Shown: positions 6,593 through 13,896, numbered from the stretch's first letter. The stretch: 16,141 nt of DNA from Oscillospiraceae bacterium (GCA_902786615.1 CADADE010000042.1:1-16141), one strand, 5' to 3'. Notes: a model not told the origin generated them from the letters alone. A program made the numbers and translations.

Positions 6593-8476
6593 TTAACCCT
6601 CCCTGATGGCGCCTACCGGGCAGTTTTCCTTGCAGGTGCCGCACTTGATGCACTTGGTAGTGTCGATGACATGCTTATGCCGCGGCGTGCCGGTGATGGC
6701 GTCGACCGGGCAGTTTCTCGCGCATCTGGTGCAGCCGATGCACTTGTCCGTGATGACGTACTGGCTCAGCGCCTTGCAGGTGCCGCAGTGGCAGCGCTTG
6801 TCGCGGATATGCTCGATATATTCCTCCTCAAAGTTCTGCAGCGTGGACAGGACGGGGTTCGGAGCCGTCTTGCCGAGGCCGCAGAGAGAGGACACCTGGA
6901 TCATCTCGGCAAGGTCTCTGAGCTCGTCAATATCGCTCATGCGGCCCTTGCCCTGGGTGATGCGGGTGAGGATCTCGTTCATGCGGGTGGTGCCCTCACG
7001 GCAGGGGGTGCACTTGCCGCAGGATTCCTCGCAGATGAAGTTCATGAAGAACTGGGCGATGTTGACCATGCAGCTGTCCTCGTCCATGACGACGAGACCG
7101 CCGGAGCCGATGATCGCGCCGACCTTCTTGAGAGAATCAAAGTCCATCGGCAGGTCAAGGTGCTCCTCGGTCAGGCAGCCGCCGGAAGGTCCGCCGATCT
7201 GCACGGCCTTGAACTTCTTGCCGTTTTTGATGCCGCCGCCGATGTCATACACGACCTCGCGCAGGGTGGTGCCCATGGGAACCTCGATGAGGCCGGTGTT
7301 GACCACGTTGCCGGTCAGAGCGAAGGCCTTGGTGCCGGGGCTCTTCTCGGTGCCGACGGAGCGGAACCAGGCCGCGCCCTTCTTGATGATGTCGGGGACG
7401 TTGGCAAAGGTCTCGACGTTATTGAGGCAGGTGGGCTTGCCGAACAGGCCCTTGTCCACGCTTCTCGGGGGCTTGGTGCGCGGCATGCCGCGGTTGCCCT
7501 CGATGGAGGCGGTCATGGCGGAACCCTCGCCGCAGACGAAGGCGCCGGCGCCCTTGTTGATGTGCATGTGGAAGCTCTTGCCGCTGCCGAGGATATCATC
7601 GCCGATGAGGCCGTATTCCTCGGCCTGAGAGATGGCGATGGTCAGACGGGAGACCGCCAGGGGGTACTCGGCGCGGACATAGATGTAGCCCTCGGTGGAG
7701 CCGGTGGCCACGCCCGCGATGATCATGCCCTCCAGGATCTTATGGGGGTCGCCCTCCATGCAGGAGCGGTCCATGAAGGCGCCGGGGTCGCCCTCGTCGC
7801 CGTTGCAGACGATATACTTGACGGGCTCCTCGGTGTGCGCCGCAACCTGCGCCCACTTCTTGCCGGTGGGGAAGCCAGCGCCGCCGCGGCCGCGCAGACC
7901 GGAGTCGGAGACCTCCTGAATGACCTCTTCTCCGCTCATCTCAAAGAGAGCCTTGGCGAGGGCGGCGTAGCCGCCGATGGAGAAGTATTCCTCAATGCTC
8001 TCGGCGTCGATATGGCCGCAGTGCTCGAGAACGCGGCGGGTCTGCTTCTTGTAGAAGGGGATGTCCTCCTGACGCTTGTAGACCTGTCCGTTCTGCTTGT
8101 AGCCCAGGCGCTCGATAAACTCGCCGCCGATGATCGTCTTCTCCACGATCTCGGCCACATCCTCGGCATGGACCTTGGTGTAGAGCCAGCCTTCCGGCTC
8201 GATGCGCACCAGGGGACCCATCTCGCAGAAACCGTGGCAGCCGGACTTTTTGATGCCGGTGGCGTCGCCGCCGCAGCTGTCGTTGAGGCTCAGCTCAAAG
8301 GCCGCGCCATGAGCTTCCATCTGGGTTTTCAGCTCTTCATACACGGCGAGGTTGCCGCCCGCCGCGCAGCCGGTGCCGCAGCAGACCAGCACCTTGCGCT
8401 TTTCATGGCTGCGGGCCTGCACGAACTTCTCCTGCAGGGCGCGGAACTCTTCCAGATTCTTGATTCTCTCGCGCAT
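6593..8476 (-). CDS. hydB: Hydrogenase subunit HydB, NuoF-like NAD(H)/FMN subunit
   Basis: 627 residues. N-terminal thioredoxin-like [2Fe-2S] domain (C32/C37 and C80/C84). Flavin/NADH-binding NuoF core: GRGGAGFPTGKKW at about 196-208 and CNGDEGDPGAF at 224-234. N3-type [4Fe-4S] site ESCGKCTPC (C486/489/492) plus C532. C-terminal CHCGTC stretch (562-567), then a double [4Fe-4S] ferredoxin (C579/582/585/589 and C609/612/615/619). This is the complete layout of the flavin subunit in bifurcating hydrogenases, where NADH and reduced ferredoxin electrons meet at the FMN. An AGGAGG ribosome site overlaps the hydC end; spacing is 4 nt to hydC and 3 nt to hydA. The co-transcribed order C-B-A is the usual clostridial one. 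Confidence 0.96.
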   Translation of the reverse strand: MRERIKNLEEFRALQEKFVQARSHEKRKVLVCCGTGCAAGGNLAVYEELKTQMEAHGAAFELSLNDSCGGDATGIKKSGCHGFCEMGPLVRIEPEGWLYTKVHAEDVAEIVEKTIIGGEFIERLGYKQNGQVYKRQEDIPFYKKQTRRVLEHCGHIDAESIEEYFSIGGYAALAKALFEMSGEEVIQEVSDSGLRGRGGAGFPTGKKWAQVAAHTEEPVKYIVCNGDEGDPGAFMDRSCMEGDPHKILEGMIIAGVATGSTEGYIYVRAEYPLAVSRLTIAISQAEEYGLIGDDILGSGKSFHMHINKGAGAFVCGEGSAMTASIEGNRGMPRTKPPRSVDKGLFGKPTCLNNVETFANVPDIIKKGAAWFRSVGTEKSPGTKAFALTGNVVNTGLIEVPMGTTLREVVYDIGGGIKNGKKFKAVQIGGPSGGCLTEEHLDLPMDFDSLKKVGAIIGSGGLVVMDEDSCMVNIAQFFMNFICEESCGKCTPCREGTTRMNEILTRITQGKGRMSDIDELRDLAEMIQVSSLCGLGKTAPNPVLSTLQNFEEEYIEHIRDKRCHCGTCKALSQYVITDKCIGCTRCARNCPVDAITGTPRHKHVIDTTKCIKCGTCKENCPVGAIREG

Positions 8477-8480
8477 TGCC

Positions 8481-8954
8481 TCAGGCCTCCTCTCTCAGCT
8501 GCTCCACCAGGGCGCGGGCCTTTTCGGGGGTCATGGCCGCGTGGACGGTGTCGTTGACCATGACCACGGGGCTCAGGCCGCAGGCGCCGAGGCAGGAGAC
8601 GATTTCCAGCGTGAACAGCCCGTCGTCCGAGCTGGGCTTGTGCTCGTTGGTGCCGGTGGCGTCATAGAGCGCCTGGAGCACGTTGCTGCTCTTGCGCACG
8701 TGACATGCCGTGCCGCGGCATACCTTCATGACATACTTGCCCTTGGCGTCCAGGGAGAAGTTCCCGTAAAAGGTCGCCACGCCGTAGAGCTTCGACTCGC
8801 TCATGCCGACCTTGCCGGCAATGTACTCCAGAGCTTCCTGGGGCAGGTAGCGGTACTTTTCCTGTACATCCTGCATGATGGCGATGATCTTCGCCTTGTC
8901 GCAGCCGTATTTTTCGAGAACGGAATCAATGAATTTGAAATCAACAGATTCCAT
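8481..8954 (-). CDS. hydC: Hydrogenase subunit HydC, NuoE-like [2Fe-2S] protein
   Basis: 157 residues from ATG at 8952-8954, preferred because GAAAGGATG lies 8 nt upstream. A GTG at 9008 would add 18 residues (MSENYQSAPTIHRKDVIP) but has no ribosome site. The thioredoxin-like NuoE fold is seen in YRYLPQEALEYIA, KLYGVATFY and the [2Fe-2S] ligands C79-x4-C84 (CRGTAC) and C121-x3-C125 (CLGAC). The subunit passes electrons between the HydB flavin and the hydrogenase chain. It is the first gene of the operon, preceded by a leader and promoter shared back-to-back with the TM1266-ABC operon. Confidence 0.95.
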   Translation of the reverse strand: MESVDFKFIDSVLEKYGCDKAKIIAIMQDVQEKYRYLPQEALEYIAGKVGMSESKLYGVATFYGNFSLDAKGKYVMKVCRGTACHVRKSSNVLQALYDATGTNEHKPSSDDGLFTLEIVSCLGACGLSPVVMVNDTVHAAMTPEKARALVEQLREEA

Positions 8955-8982
8955 GGGGATCACATCCTTTCGATGAATGGTC

Positions 8983-9062
8983 GGCGCGCTTTGATAATTT
9001 TCTGACACACGCGCCTATCTATCTTATACTAATTTATAAAGAAATGCAACACATTTTGACAA
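8983..9062 (-). promoter_or_regulatory. hydCBA promoter and short leader hairpin
   Basis: On the minus strand TTGTCA (9057-9062), 18-nt spacer, TATAAA (9033-9038). The transcribed leader can form a 6-bp GC stem (9010-9015 with 8983-8988) before the hydC ribosome site. I found no clear Rex-type palindrome. Confidence 0.5.
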
Positions 9063-9108
9063 TAAAAGGGAAATTGCACAAACAAATTTTCCTCCGGGAG
9101 AAATCTTC

Positions 9109-9136
9109 TTGACTTCTGCCGGATTTTTGTTACAAT
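9109..9136 (+). promoter_or_regulatory. Promoter of the TM1266-ABC operon
   Basis: TTGACT (9109-9114), 16-nt spacer, TACAAT (9131-9136). Predicted start near 9143, which leaves a leader of about 150 nt. Confidence 0.7.
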
Positions 9137-9142
9137 CAGGCG

Positions 9143-9277
9143 TGTCCGATCCGCGAGCTGTGCTTTCGGAGAGGGGAGCAATATATTCTGACGCCGAAGG
9201 AGAGACTGAGGCGGAAGGCTGTAATTTACGCTTTTGATAAGTGTTTTTGCCATGCCTTCCGGCATGGCTTTTCTTTT
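9143..9277 (+). ncRNA. Candidate riboswitch / attenuator leader of unidentified class
   Basis: The leader ends in a perfect terminator: GCCATGCC (9249-9256), TTCC loop, GGCATGGC (9261-9268), then TTTTCTTTT. An upstream segment, CGGAAGGC (9212-9219), is exactly complementary to GCCTTCCG (9254-9261), which spans the terminator's upper stem and loop. It is thus an 8-bp antiterminator. The same segment can instead close a local hairpin (CGCC 9192-9195 with GGCG 9210-9213). A third helix is possible (9163-9169 with 9194-9200, one G-U pair). Mutually exclusive pairings plus a terminator just before a gene are the logic of a transcriptional riboswitch. Short stretches (GCCGAAGGAG, AGGC-x2-AAGG) recall the glycine aptamer, but its CUCUC strand is missing. 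I cannot name a class. Confidence 0.55.
9249..9277 (+). terminator. Conditional terminator in the TM1266-ABC leader
   Basis: 8-bp perfect GC-rich stem, 4-nt loop and a 9-nt U-rich tract, ending 16 nt before the TM1266 ATG. The position implies regulated read-through. Confidence 0.85.
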
Positions 9278-9293
9278 GACGGAAAGGAGAGCA

Positions 9294-9557
9294 ATGGAAA
9301 CACGCATCGCCGCCATCGCCATTCTGGTGGAAGTGCCGGAATCGGTGGACACTCTCAACGCCCTGCTGCATGATTACGCCCCGTATATCCGCGGGCGCAT
9401 GGGCATCCCGGATCACGACAGGGGTGTCAACGTGATCTGCCTTGTGCTGGACGCGCCCATGGACGTCATCAACGCCCTGAGCGGGAAGCTCGGGCGGCTC
9501 CCGGGCGTAAGCGCCAAGGCCGTCACCCCGAAAAATGCCAAAACCAAAACGGAATAA
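9294..9557 (+). CDS. TM1266-family putative iron-only hydrogenase system regulator
   Basis: 87 residues from ATG at 9294 (AAGGAG 4 nt upstream; start-like codons further up lie in the leader and are rejected). The pattern METRIAAIAILVE ... L..ALLHDYAPYIRGRMGIP, then VNVICLVLDAP..VINALSGKLGRLPGVSAKAV, is that of the TM1266 family, a single ferredoxin-like/ACT-NikR-C-like domain named for its link to [FeFe] hydrogenase genes. It has no DNA-binding domain, so if it regulates it probably senses a ligand or binds a partner; its true role is unknown. It lies back-to-back with hydCBA and is 15 nt upstream of the ABC transporter, so it is co-transcribed with it. Confidence 0.85.
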   Translation: METRIAAIAILVEVPESVDTLNALLHDYAPYIRGRMGIPDHDRGVNVICLVLDAPMDVINALSGKLGRLPGVSAKAVTPKNAKTKTE

Positions 9558-9572
9558 CGAAAGGAAACGAAC

Positions 9573-10526
9573 ATGAAAAAGAATCTTCTGACCCTCAGCC
9601 TGACCCTGCTTCTGTGCCTGTGCATGATCGCAGGCGCTGCCGCCGCCTTTGCCGACGGCGAGGCCGTTCGTGTCTGCACCCTCAACGGCACCACCGGCTT
9701 CGGCATGGCGGGCATGATCGCGGACGCAAAGCCCGCCTACAGCTTCACCGTCGAGACCGACCCCTCCGTCGTGACCGCCGCGCTTGTCAGCGGCGAGTGC
9801 GACATTGCGGCCCTGCCCACCAACGCCGCCGCGGCGCTCTACAACAAGACCGAGGGCAAGGTGCAGGTGCTGGCCCTCAACACCCGGGGCGTCCTGTACC
9901 TCGTGACGGACGGCAAGGAAAAGATCGAGAGCATCGCCGATCTCAACGGCAAGACGGTCTACGCCCCCGCGCAGAACCCCAGCTTCATTTTTGCCGCGCT
10001 CTGCGGCAAGTGCGGCGTCGAGCCCAACATTGACAACAGCTATGCCCAGCCCGCGGAGCTGAACGCCGCCGTCGCGGCCGGAAAGGTCTCTCTTGCCGTC
10101 CTGCCCGAGCCCATGGTGACCGTGGCCAAGAGCCAGAACCAGGATCTCGTCGTCGCGCTTGATCTCACCGCCGAGTGGGACAAGGTCATGGAGCCGGGCA
10201 GCCTCGTGCAGGGCTGCGTCGTCGTGCGCCGTGACTTTGCCGAAAAGAACCCGGAGGCGGTCAAGGCTTTTCTCGCCGACTATGAGGCCTCCGTCAAGCT
10301 TCTGAGCGAGGATGTGCAGGCCGCCGCCGAGAAGATCGAAGCCGCCGGCATTTTCAACAAGGCTGCCGTCGCCGCCAAGGCCATTCCCAACTGCAACGTC
10401 TGCTTCGTCACCGGCGAGGATATGCAGCGCGAGCTCGGCGCGTTCCTGGAGATCATGCTTGAAAAGGCGCCTCAGTCCGTCGGCGGAAAGCTGCCCGGTG
10501 AGGACTTCTACTGCATCCTGAAATGA
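9573..10526 (+). CDS. ABC transporter substrate-binding protein, NitT/TauT/NMT1-like
   Basis: 317 residues. The signal peptide (MKKNLLTLSLTLLLCLCMIA, then AAAAFA) is probably cut after residue 27; the Cys residues in the hydrophobic core lack a convincing lipobox. The mature part follows the NMT1/SsuA-like type 2 binding fold: VRVCTLNGTTGFGMA, then GECDIAALPTNAAAALYNK, VLALNTRGVLYLV, IESIADLNGKTVYAP, VSLAVLPEPMVTVA and an EKNPEAVKAFLADYEAS helix. A Cys pair (ALCGKCGVEPN) sits in the second lobe. The family carries HMP, taurine, nitrate, riboflavin and other small ligands; the ligand here cannot be read. A GAAAGGAAA ribosome site precedes it. Its stop overlaps the permease start (ATGA at 10523-10526). 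Confidence 0.88.
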   Translation: MKKNLLTLSLTLLLCLCMIAGAAAAFADGEAVRVCTLNGTTGFGMAGMIADAKPAYSFTVETDPSVVTAALVSGECDIAALPTNAAAALYNKTEGKVQVLALNTRGVLYLVTDGKEKIESIADLNGKTVYAPAQNPSFIFAALCGKCGVEPNIDNSYAQPAELNAAVAAGKVSLAVLPEPMVTVAKSQNQDLVVALDLTAEWDKVMEPGSLVQGCVVVRRDFAEKNPEAVKAFLADYEASVKLLSEDVQAAAEKIEAAGIFNKAAVAAKAIPNCNVCFVTGEDMQRELGAFLEIMLEKAPQSVGGKLPGEDFYCILK

Positions 10527-11293
10527 GCTCCGCCGTCCGCAAGACCCTACGGACGCTCGCGGTGCTTGGCTTCTGGCTGCTGGTGTGGGCACTGGCCGCC
10601 GCGGCTGTGGGGCAGGAGCTGCTCCTGCCCTCCCCGCTGCAGACGGGTCGGAAGCTTCTCGAGCTTGGAAGCACGGCAGAGTTTTGGCTCACCGTGGGAA
10701 AGAGCGTTGCGCGGGTGCTGACGGGCATCCTTGCGGCGGTGCTGCTCGGTGCGCTGCTGGCGCTGCTCACGCATTGGAGCCCGCTTCTGAAGGCGCTGCT
10801 GAGCCCTGTCATGACGCTTGTAAAGAGCACGCCCGTGGCCTCCTTCATCATCCTGGCCCTGGTGTGGCTGGGGCGCGGCGCAGTGCCGGTTTTCATCGCG
10901 GCGCTGATGGTGCTGCCCGTGGTGTGGGCTAATGTCTCCGCGGGTCTTGCCGGGATCGACCCGCAGCTTCTGGAGCTCGCGCAGGTGTTTCGTCTGCCGC
11001 GCGCTCGCGTCCTGCGCCGGATCATCGGCCCCTCGGTGCTGCCGCATCTGCGCGCAGCCCTGCGCTCGGCCCTTGGACTCGGCTGGAAGGCCGGGATCGC
11101 CGCCGAGGTGCTGACCGTGCCGCCGTACTCCATCGGCAAGCGCATTTATGAGGCGAAGCTCTATCTGGAAACCACGGAGCTTTTCGCCTGGACGGCGGCG
11201 GTGGTGCTGGTGAGCCTTCTGATTGAGGGGCTGCTGCTGCGGCTCACCGATAAACTTGATCGAAAGGAAAAGAGCCATGCTCGAACTGAATAA
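10523..11293 (+). CDS. ABC transporter permease, SsuC/TauC-like
   Basis: 256 residues with about six hydrophobic segments (for example LAVLGFWLLVWALAAAAVG, VLTGILAAVLLGALLALL, VASFIILALVWLG, VPVFIAALMVLPVVWANV, FAWTAAVVLVSLLIEGLLL). The cytoplasmic EAA-type loop (LLELAQVFRLPRARVLRRII, then GPSVLP) contacts the ATPase. The AT-rich, charged C-terminus overlaps the ATPase start by 17 nt. The protein is the membrane channel of the importer, coupled by a 4-nt ATGA overlap to the binding protein. Confidence 0.9.
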   Translation: MSSAVRKTLRTLAVLGFWLLVWALAAAAVGQELLLPSPLQTGRKLLELGSTAEFWLTVGKSVARVLTGILAAVLLGALLALLTHWSPLLKALLSPVMTLVKSTPVASFIILALVWLGRGAVPVFIAALMVLPVVWANVSAGLAGIDPQLLELAQVFRLPRARVLRRIIGPSVLPHLRAALRSALGLGWKAGIAAEVLTVPPYSIGKRIYEAKLYLETTELFAWTAAVVLVSLLIEGLLLRLTDKLDRKEKSHARTE

Positions 11294-11864
11294 GGTCTCC
11301 CTGCGCTTTGACCGCAGGCAGGTGCTGGACGGCTGCTCGCTCCACCTGCATCCCGGGGAGCGCCTCGCCCTCATGGGCCCCTCCGGCTGCGGGAAGACGA
11401 CGCTGCTGCGCGTCGCGCTGTCCCTGCAGATGCCCGACGGCGGAAGCGTGAAAAGCAGCGCGAAGCGCACTGCCGCCGTCTTTCAGGAGCCGCGGCTTCT
11501 CCCCTGGCGCAAGGCGGCGGAAAACGTGAACCTTGTCCTCGCCGACCGGGAGGAAACCATGCCGGAAGCGCTCGCCTGGCTTCAGCGGCTGGAGCTTTAC
11601 GACGCGCGGGAGCTGTACCCGGCGGAGATGTCCGGCGGGATGCAGCAGCGCCTGTCTCTTGCCCGCGCTCTCGCCGCCGCCCCGGAGCTTCTGGTGCTGG
11701 ACGAACCCTTCAAGGCGCTCGACAGCGCCCTGCGGGAGCGGGTCATGGCGGCGACGAGAGACGGCCTGCAAAACGCCGCGCTCCTGCTCGCCACCCATAG
11801 CGCGGAGGAGGCCGAAGCCCTCGGCTGCCGTATCCTGCGCTATGAGAGCGGACGATTCGTATAA
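11277..11864 (+). CDS. ABC transporter ATP-binding protein, SsuB/TauB-like
   Basis: 195 residues from ATG at 11277 (AAAGGAAAAG upstream). All motifs are present: Walker A GPSGCGKTT (34-42), Q-loop FQEPRLLPWR (Q70), signature SGGMQQR (119-125), Walker B LLVLDEPF (138-145) and switch His174 (LATHS). It is shorter than the usual 240-260 residues of this family, having a compact helical region and almost no C-terminal extension. It energises the importer encoded upstream and is the last gene of the operon, followed 7 nt later by a strong terminator. Confidence 0.92.
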   Translation: MLELNKVSLRFDRRQVLDGCSLHLHPGERLALMGPSGCGKTTLLRVALSLQMPDGGSVKSSAKRTAAVFQEPRLLPWRKAAENVNLVLADREETMPEALAWLQRLELYDARELYPAEMSGGMQQRLSLARALAAAPELLVLDEPFKALDSALRERVMAATRDGLQNAALLLATHSAEEAEALGCRILRYESGRFV

Positions 11865-11870
11865 GATATT

Positions 11871-11916
11871 AAAACCTCCCTTTCCCGGACGCTGACTGCC
11901 GGAAAGGGAGGTTTTT
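11871..11916. terminator. Intrinsic terminator of the TM1266-ABC operon
   Basis: Perfect 15-bp stem AAAACCTCCCTTTCC (11871-11885) / GGAAAGGGAGGTTTT (11901-11915), 15-nt loop, T-tract. It would also work on the other strand. Confidence 0.9.
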
Positions 11917-11986
11917 CAAATAGGGCTTGAATTTCCTGCTGCTTCTGTGCTACCCTGTGAGTATCCTGTTATGGAGGAAAGCTGTC

Positions 11987-12742
11987 ATGTCAACAAACTG
12001 GAATGTCCTCAGCGGAAAGAAATGGGTCGTCTGCGGGGACAGCTTTACAAACGGGCTCGAGCAGAATGTCCCCATCCCGGAGGGGCCGTACCGGGGCCAC
12101 AGGAGCGTCTATCCCTATCTGATCGCAAACCGCAACAACATGGAGATCGTCCCTTTCTTTGAGGGCGGGCGCACCCTGGCCTATCCGCCGGAGCCGGGCG
12201 ACTTCCGCAATTCTCTCACCGCGCCGGACATGCCCTGGAACTATCAAAATATCCCGGAGGACGCCGACTATATCACCATTTATCTCGGCATCAACGACAG
12301 CCATCACGCCCCCCACGCCTTCTCCGGCGACGGGGAGGACATCACCGGCAAGATCCCCCTCGGCGCGCTTGCGGATCAGACGATCCACAGCTTCGGCGGG
12401 GCCTGGAACGTGGTGCTCTGGTGGCTGATCCAAAACCGCCCCCGCGCGCACATCGGCATCATCGTCTCCAACGGCGTGGAGACCGCGGCCTATCGGAAAA
12501 TGACGATCGCGGCGGCCAAAAAATACGGGCTTGCCTGGCTCGATCTGAACGGAGATGAGCGCACCCCGGCCATGATCCGCAGCGTGAATCCCGATGTGGC
12601 GGATTTCGTGAAGGAGGAGCTCAAGCGGCGCTGGGCCGTGGATTATACCGGCAGTCTCACCGGCAAGGTGAACACCCATCCGAACGACGCCGCCCACCTC
12701 TATGAGTCGTATATCATCGAGGCCTTTTTGAGAAGCATCTGA
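11987..12742 (+). CDS. SGNH/GDSL-family hydrolase
   Basis: 251 residues from ATG at 11987, placed by GGAGGAAAG upstream; the in-frame TTG at 11927 lies next to the preceding terminator and is rejected. SGNH blocks: GDSF (17-20, nucleophile S19), a Gly in EGGR, GIND (101-104, N103) and the Asp/His pair HPNDAAH (D234, H237). No signal peptide with this start, so a cytoplasmic esterase or deacetylase is likely. The substrate is unknown; the family covers acetyl-sugar, lipid and peptidoglycan esters. It is followed 52 nt later by the exported nucleosidase gene, with no terminator between, so the two may be co-transcribed. Confidence 0.82.
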   Translation: MSTNWNVLSGKKWVVCGDSFTNGLEQNVPIPEGPYRGHRSVYPYLIANRNNMEIVPFFEGGRTLAYPPEPGDFRNSLTAPDMPWNYQNIPEDADYITIYLGINDSHHAPHAFSGDGEDITGKIPLGALADQTIHSFGGAWNVVLWWLIQNRPRAHIGIIVSNGVETAAYRKMTIAAAKKYGLAWLDLNGDERTPAMIRSVNPDVADFVKEELKRRWAVDYTGSLTGKVNTHPNDAAHLYESYIIEAFLRSI

Positions 12743-12794
12743 CTTGCGCGGTCATTGCAATACCGAATCACAACCTTTGCAGGAGGGAAATCCT

Positions 12795-13589
12795 ATGATG
12801 AAAAAGAACAAATTCAGCCTTACGGCAGCAGTGATCGCTTCCCTGATGCTGGTGCTCACGTCCGCCTGCTTTGCGGAGACAGGAGGAAAGCAGGCGGTCA
12901 AAACCGGCATTATCGGCGCCATGGACGAGGAAGTCAATTCTTTGAAGGAGGCGCTGGCGGAAAAGAAGACCACCACCCTCGCGGGCATGGAGTTCTGTGA
13001 AGGCAAGCTTGACGGAGCCAATGTGGTCGTCGTGAAATGCAGCATGGGCAAGGTGAACGCTGCGGCCTGCACCCAGATCCTGATCGACCGCTTTGGGGTC
13101 GACCGGATCATCAACACCGGCGTGGCCGGCTCTCTCGACGCTGCCATCGATATCGGGGATATCGTGGTCTCCACGGAGGCCGTGCAGCACGATATGGACG
13201 TGACGGCGCTGGGCTATGCGCGCGGCGAGATCCCCTACAGCGGGCAGTCGGTATTCCGCGCAGACGAAGCGATGCGCGCAAGCGCGGTGGAAGCCGTCAA
13301 GGCCGTCGCGCCTGCGGTCCATGCGTTTGAAGGGCGCGTTTGCAGCGGCGATCAGTTCATCGCCTCGCGTGAGCAGAAGGAATCCATCCTCTCCTCCGTC
13401 GGCGGTCTCTGCTGTGAAATGGAAGGCGCCGCGATCGCGCAGGTTTGCAGCCTGAACGGGACGCCCTTTGTGATCATCCGCGCGATCTCGGACAAGGCGG
13501 ATGATTCCGAAGAGATGTCCTATGTTGAGTTTGTACAGGCCGCCGCCGAAAACTGCGCCGCCATCACGCGCTATATGATCACCCATTGA
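12795..13589 (+). CDS. mtnN: 5'-methylthioadenosine/S-adenosylhomocysteine nucleosidase with N-terminal export signal
   Basis: 264 residues from ATG at 12795 (AGGAGGG 7 nt upstream). From residue 36 it is a full MtnN/Pfs nucleosidase: VKTGIIGAMDEEV (E46, equivalent to E. coli E12), INTGVAGSLD, the CSGDQFIA loop, CCEMEGAAIAQV (E210, catalytic) and RAISDKAD (D233, proton donor). The enzyme splits adenine from MTA, SAH and 5'-deoxyadenosine. Unusually, residues 1-27 form a signal peptide: MMKKNK, a hydrophobic core (LTAAVIASLMLVL), then TSACFA-E. TSAC is a poor lipobox; cleavage after A27 is the alternative. Cytoplasmic MtnN starts almost at the IGIIGAM strand, so the extension is an added export module. 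A radical-SAM product role is unlikely outside the cell; purine salvage or quorum-signal turnover is speculation. Confidence 0.88.
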   Translation: MMKKNKFSLTAAVIASLMLVLTSACFAETGGKQAVKTGIIGAMDEEVNSLKEALAEKKTTTLAGMEFCEGKLDGANVVVVKCSMGKVNAAACTQILIDRFGVDRIINTGVAGSLDAAIDIGDIVVSTEAVQHDMDVTALGYARGEIPYSGQSVFRADEAMRASAVEAVKAVAPAVHAFEGRVCSGDQFIASREQKESILSSVGGLCCEMEGAAIAQVCSLNGTPFVIIRAISDKADDSEEMSYVEFVQAAAENCAAITRYMITH

Positions 13590-13602
13590 GAGCAAAAATA
13601 AC

Positions 13603-13650
13603 AGTCCGGCCCATCTCTGCTTCAAACCGACAGAAATGGGCCGACTTTTT
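13603..13650 (+). terminator. Intrinsic terminator after the nucleosidase gene
   Basis: CGGCCCAT (13607-13614) pairs with ATGGGCCG (13636-13643), extended by AGT/ACT, with a TCTG/CAGA inner pair and a TTTTTT tract. Confidence 0.8.
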
Positions 13651-13710
13651 TACGATTACACATCCGAACCCTGCCACAGAAAATGGCAGAATCACAATCC
13701 CCGCATAAAC

Positions 13711-13746
13711 CCAAATCGGAGGTCCCCCGTGAGGCCTCCGATTTGG
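13711..13746. repeat. Perfect 12-bp inverted repeat
   Basis: CCAAATCGGAGG (13711-13722), 12-nt loop, CCTCCGATTTGG (13735-13746). There is no T-tract on the plus side, so a terminator role is doubtful. Confidence 0.85.
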
Positions 13747-13835
13747 AAAGGAAGAAGGACGCAGTGGATGCGCAGTTTTCGCGGCTCTAACGGAAACCGC
13801 GGAAACGGAGCGTAGCATGCTTCTCCCCGTTTAAA

Positions 13836-13851
13836 CCAAATCGGAGGTCCC
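13836..13851. repeat. Direct copy of the left arm of the 13711 repeat
   Basis: CCAAATCGGAGGTCCC is identical to 13711-13726, but the right arm is missing. The next base starts the inverted repeat at 13853, as if another element had interrupted the hairpin. Confidence 0.85.
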
Positions 13852-13852
13852 G

Positions 13853-13896
13853 GGTGTAGTTTGTAAAGGAGGAATTTATCCCTCATAAACTACACC
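13853..13896. repeat. 10-bp inverted repeat at the left side of the TnpV segment
   Basis: GGTGTAGTTT (13853-13862) pairs with AAACTACACC (13887-13896); the stem continues with a G-U and a T-A pair. It may be an element terminus or a terminator of neighbouring element genes. Confidence 0.75.

Noticed and set aside
4901..8557. Very long plus-strand open frame (1218 codons) opposite hydA and hydB
   Set aside because: It is an antisense shadow of GC-rich hydrogenase genes; it is low-complexity (Ala/Gly/Asp/Leu/Val/His) and has no recognisable domain.
9033..9142. Rex (NADH-responsive) operator between the divergent operons
   Set aside because: No TTGT...ACAA palindrome of the right form was found; only TTGTCA and A/T-rich promoter sequence is seen.
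9160..9220. Glycine, lysine or TPP riboswitch
   Set aside because: Only short motif-like matches; the glycine CUCUC strand, the lysine five-way core and the TPP CUGAUC box are not there.
9024..10592. Minus-strand open frame of 522 codons opposite TM1266 and the binding protein
   Set aside because: Antisense to two clearly recognised genes, crosses the leader and promoter region, and has no protein-family features.
13711..13851. CRISPR-like repeats
   Set aside because: Only one and a half copies, no regular spacers, no cas genes.
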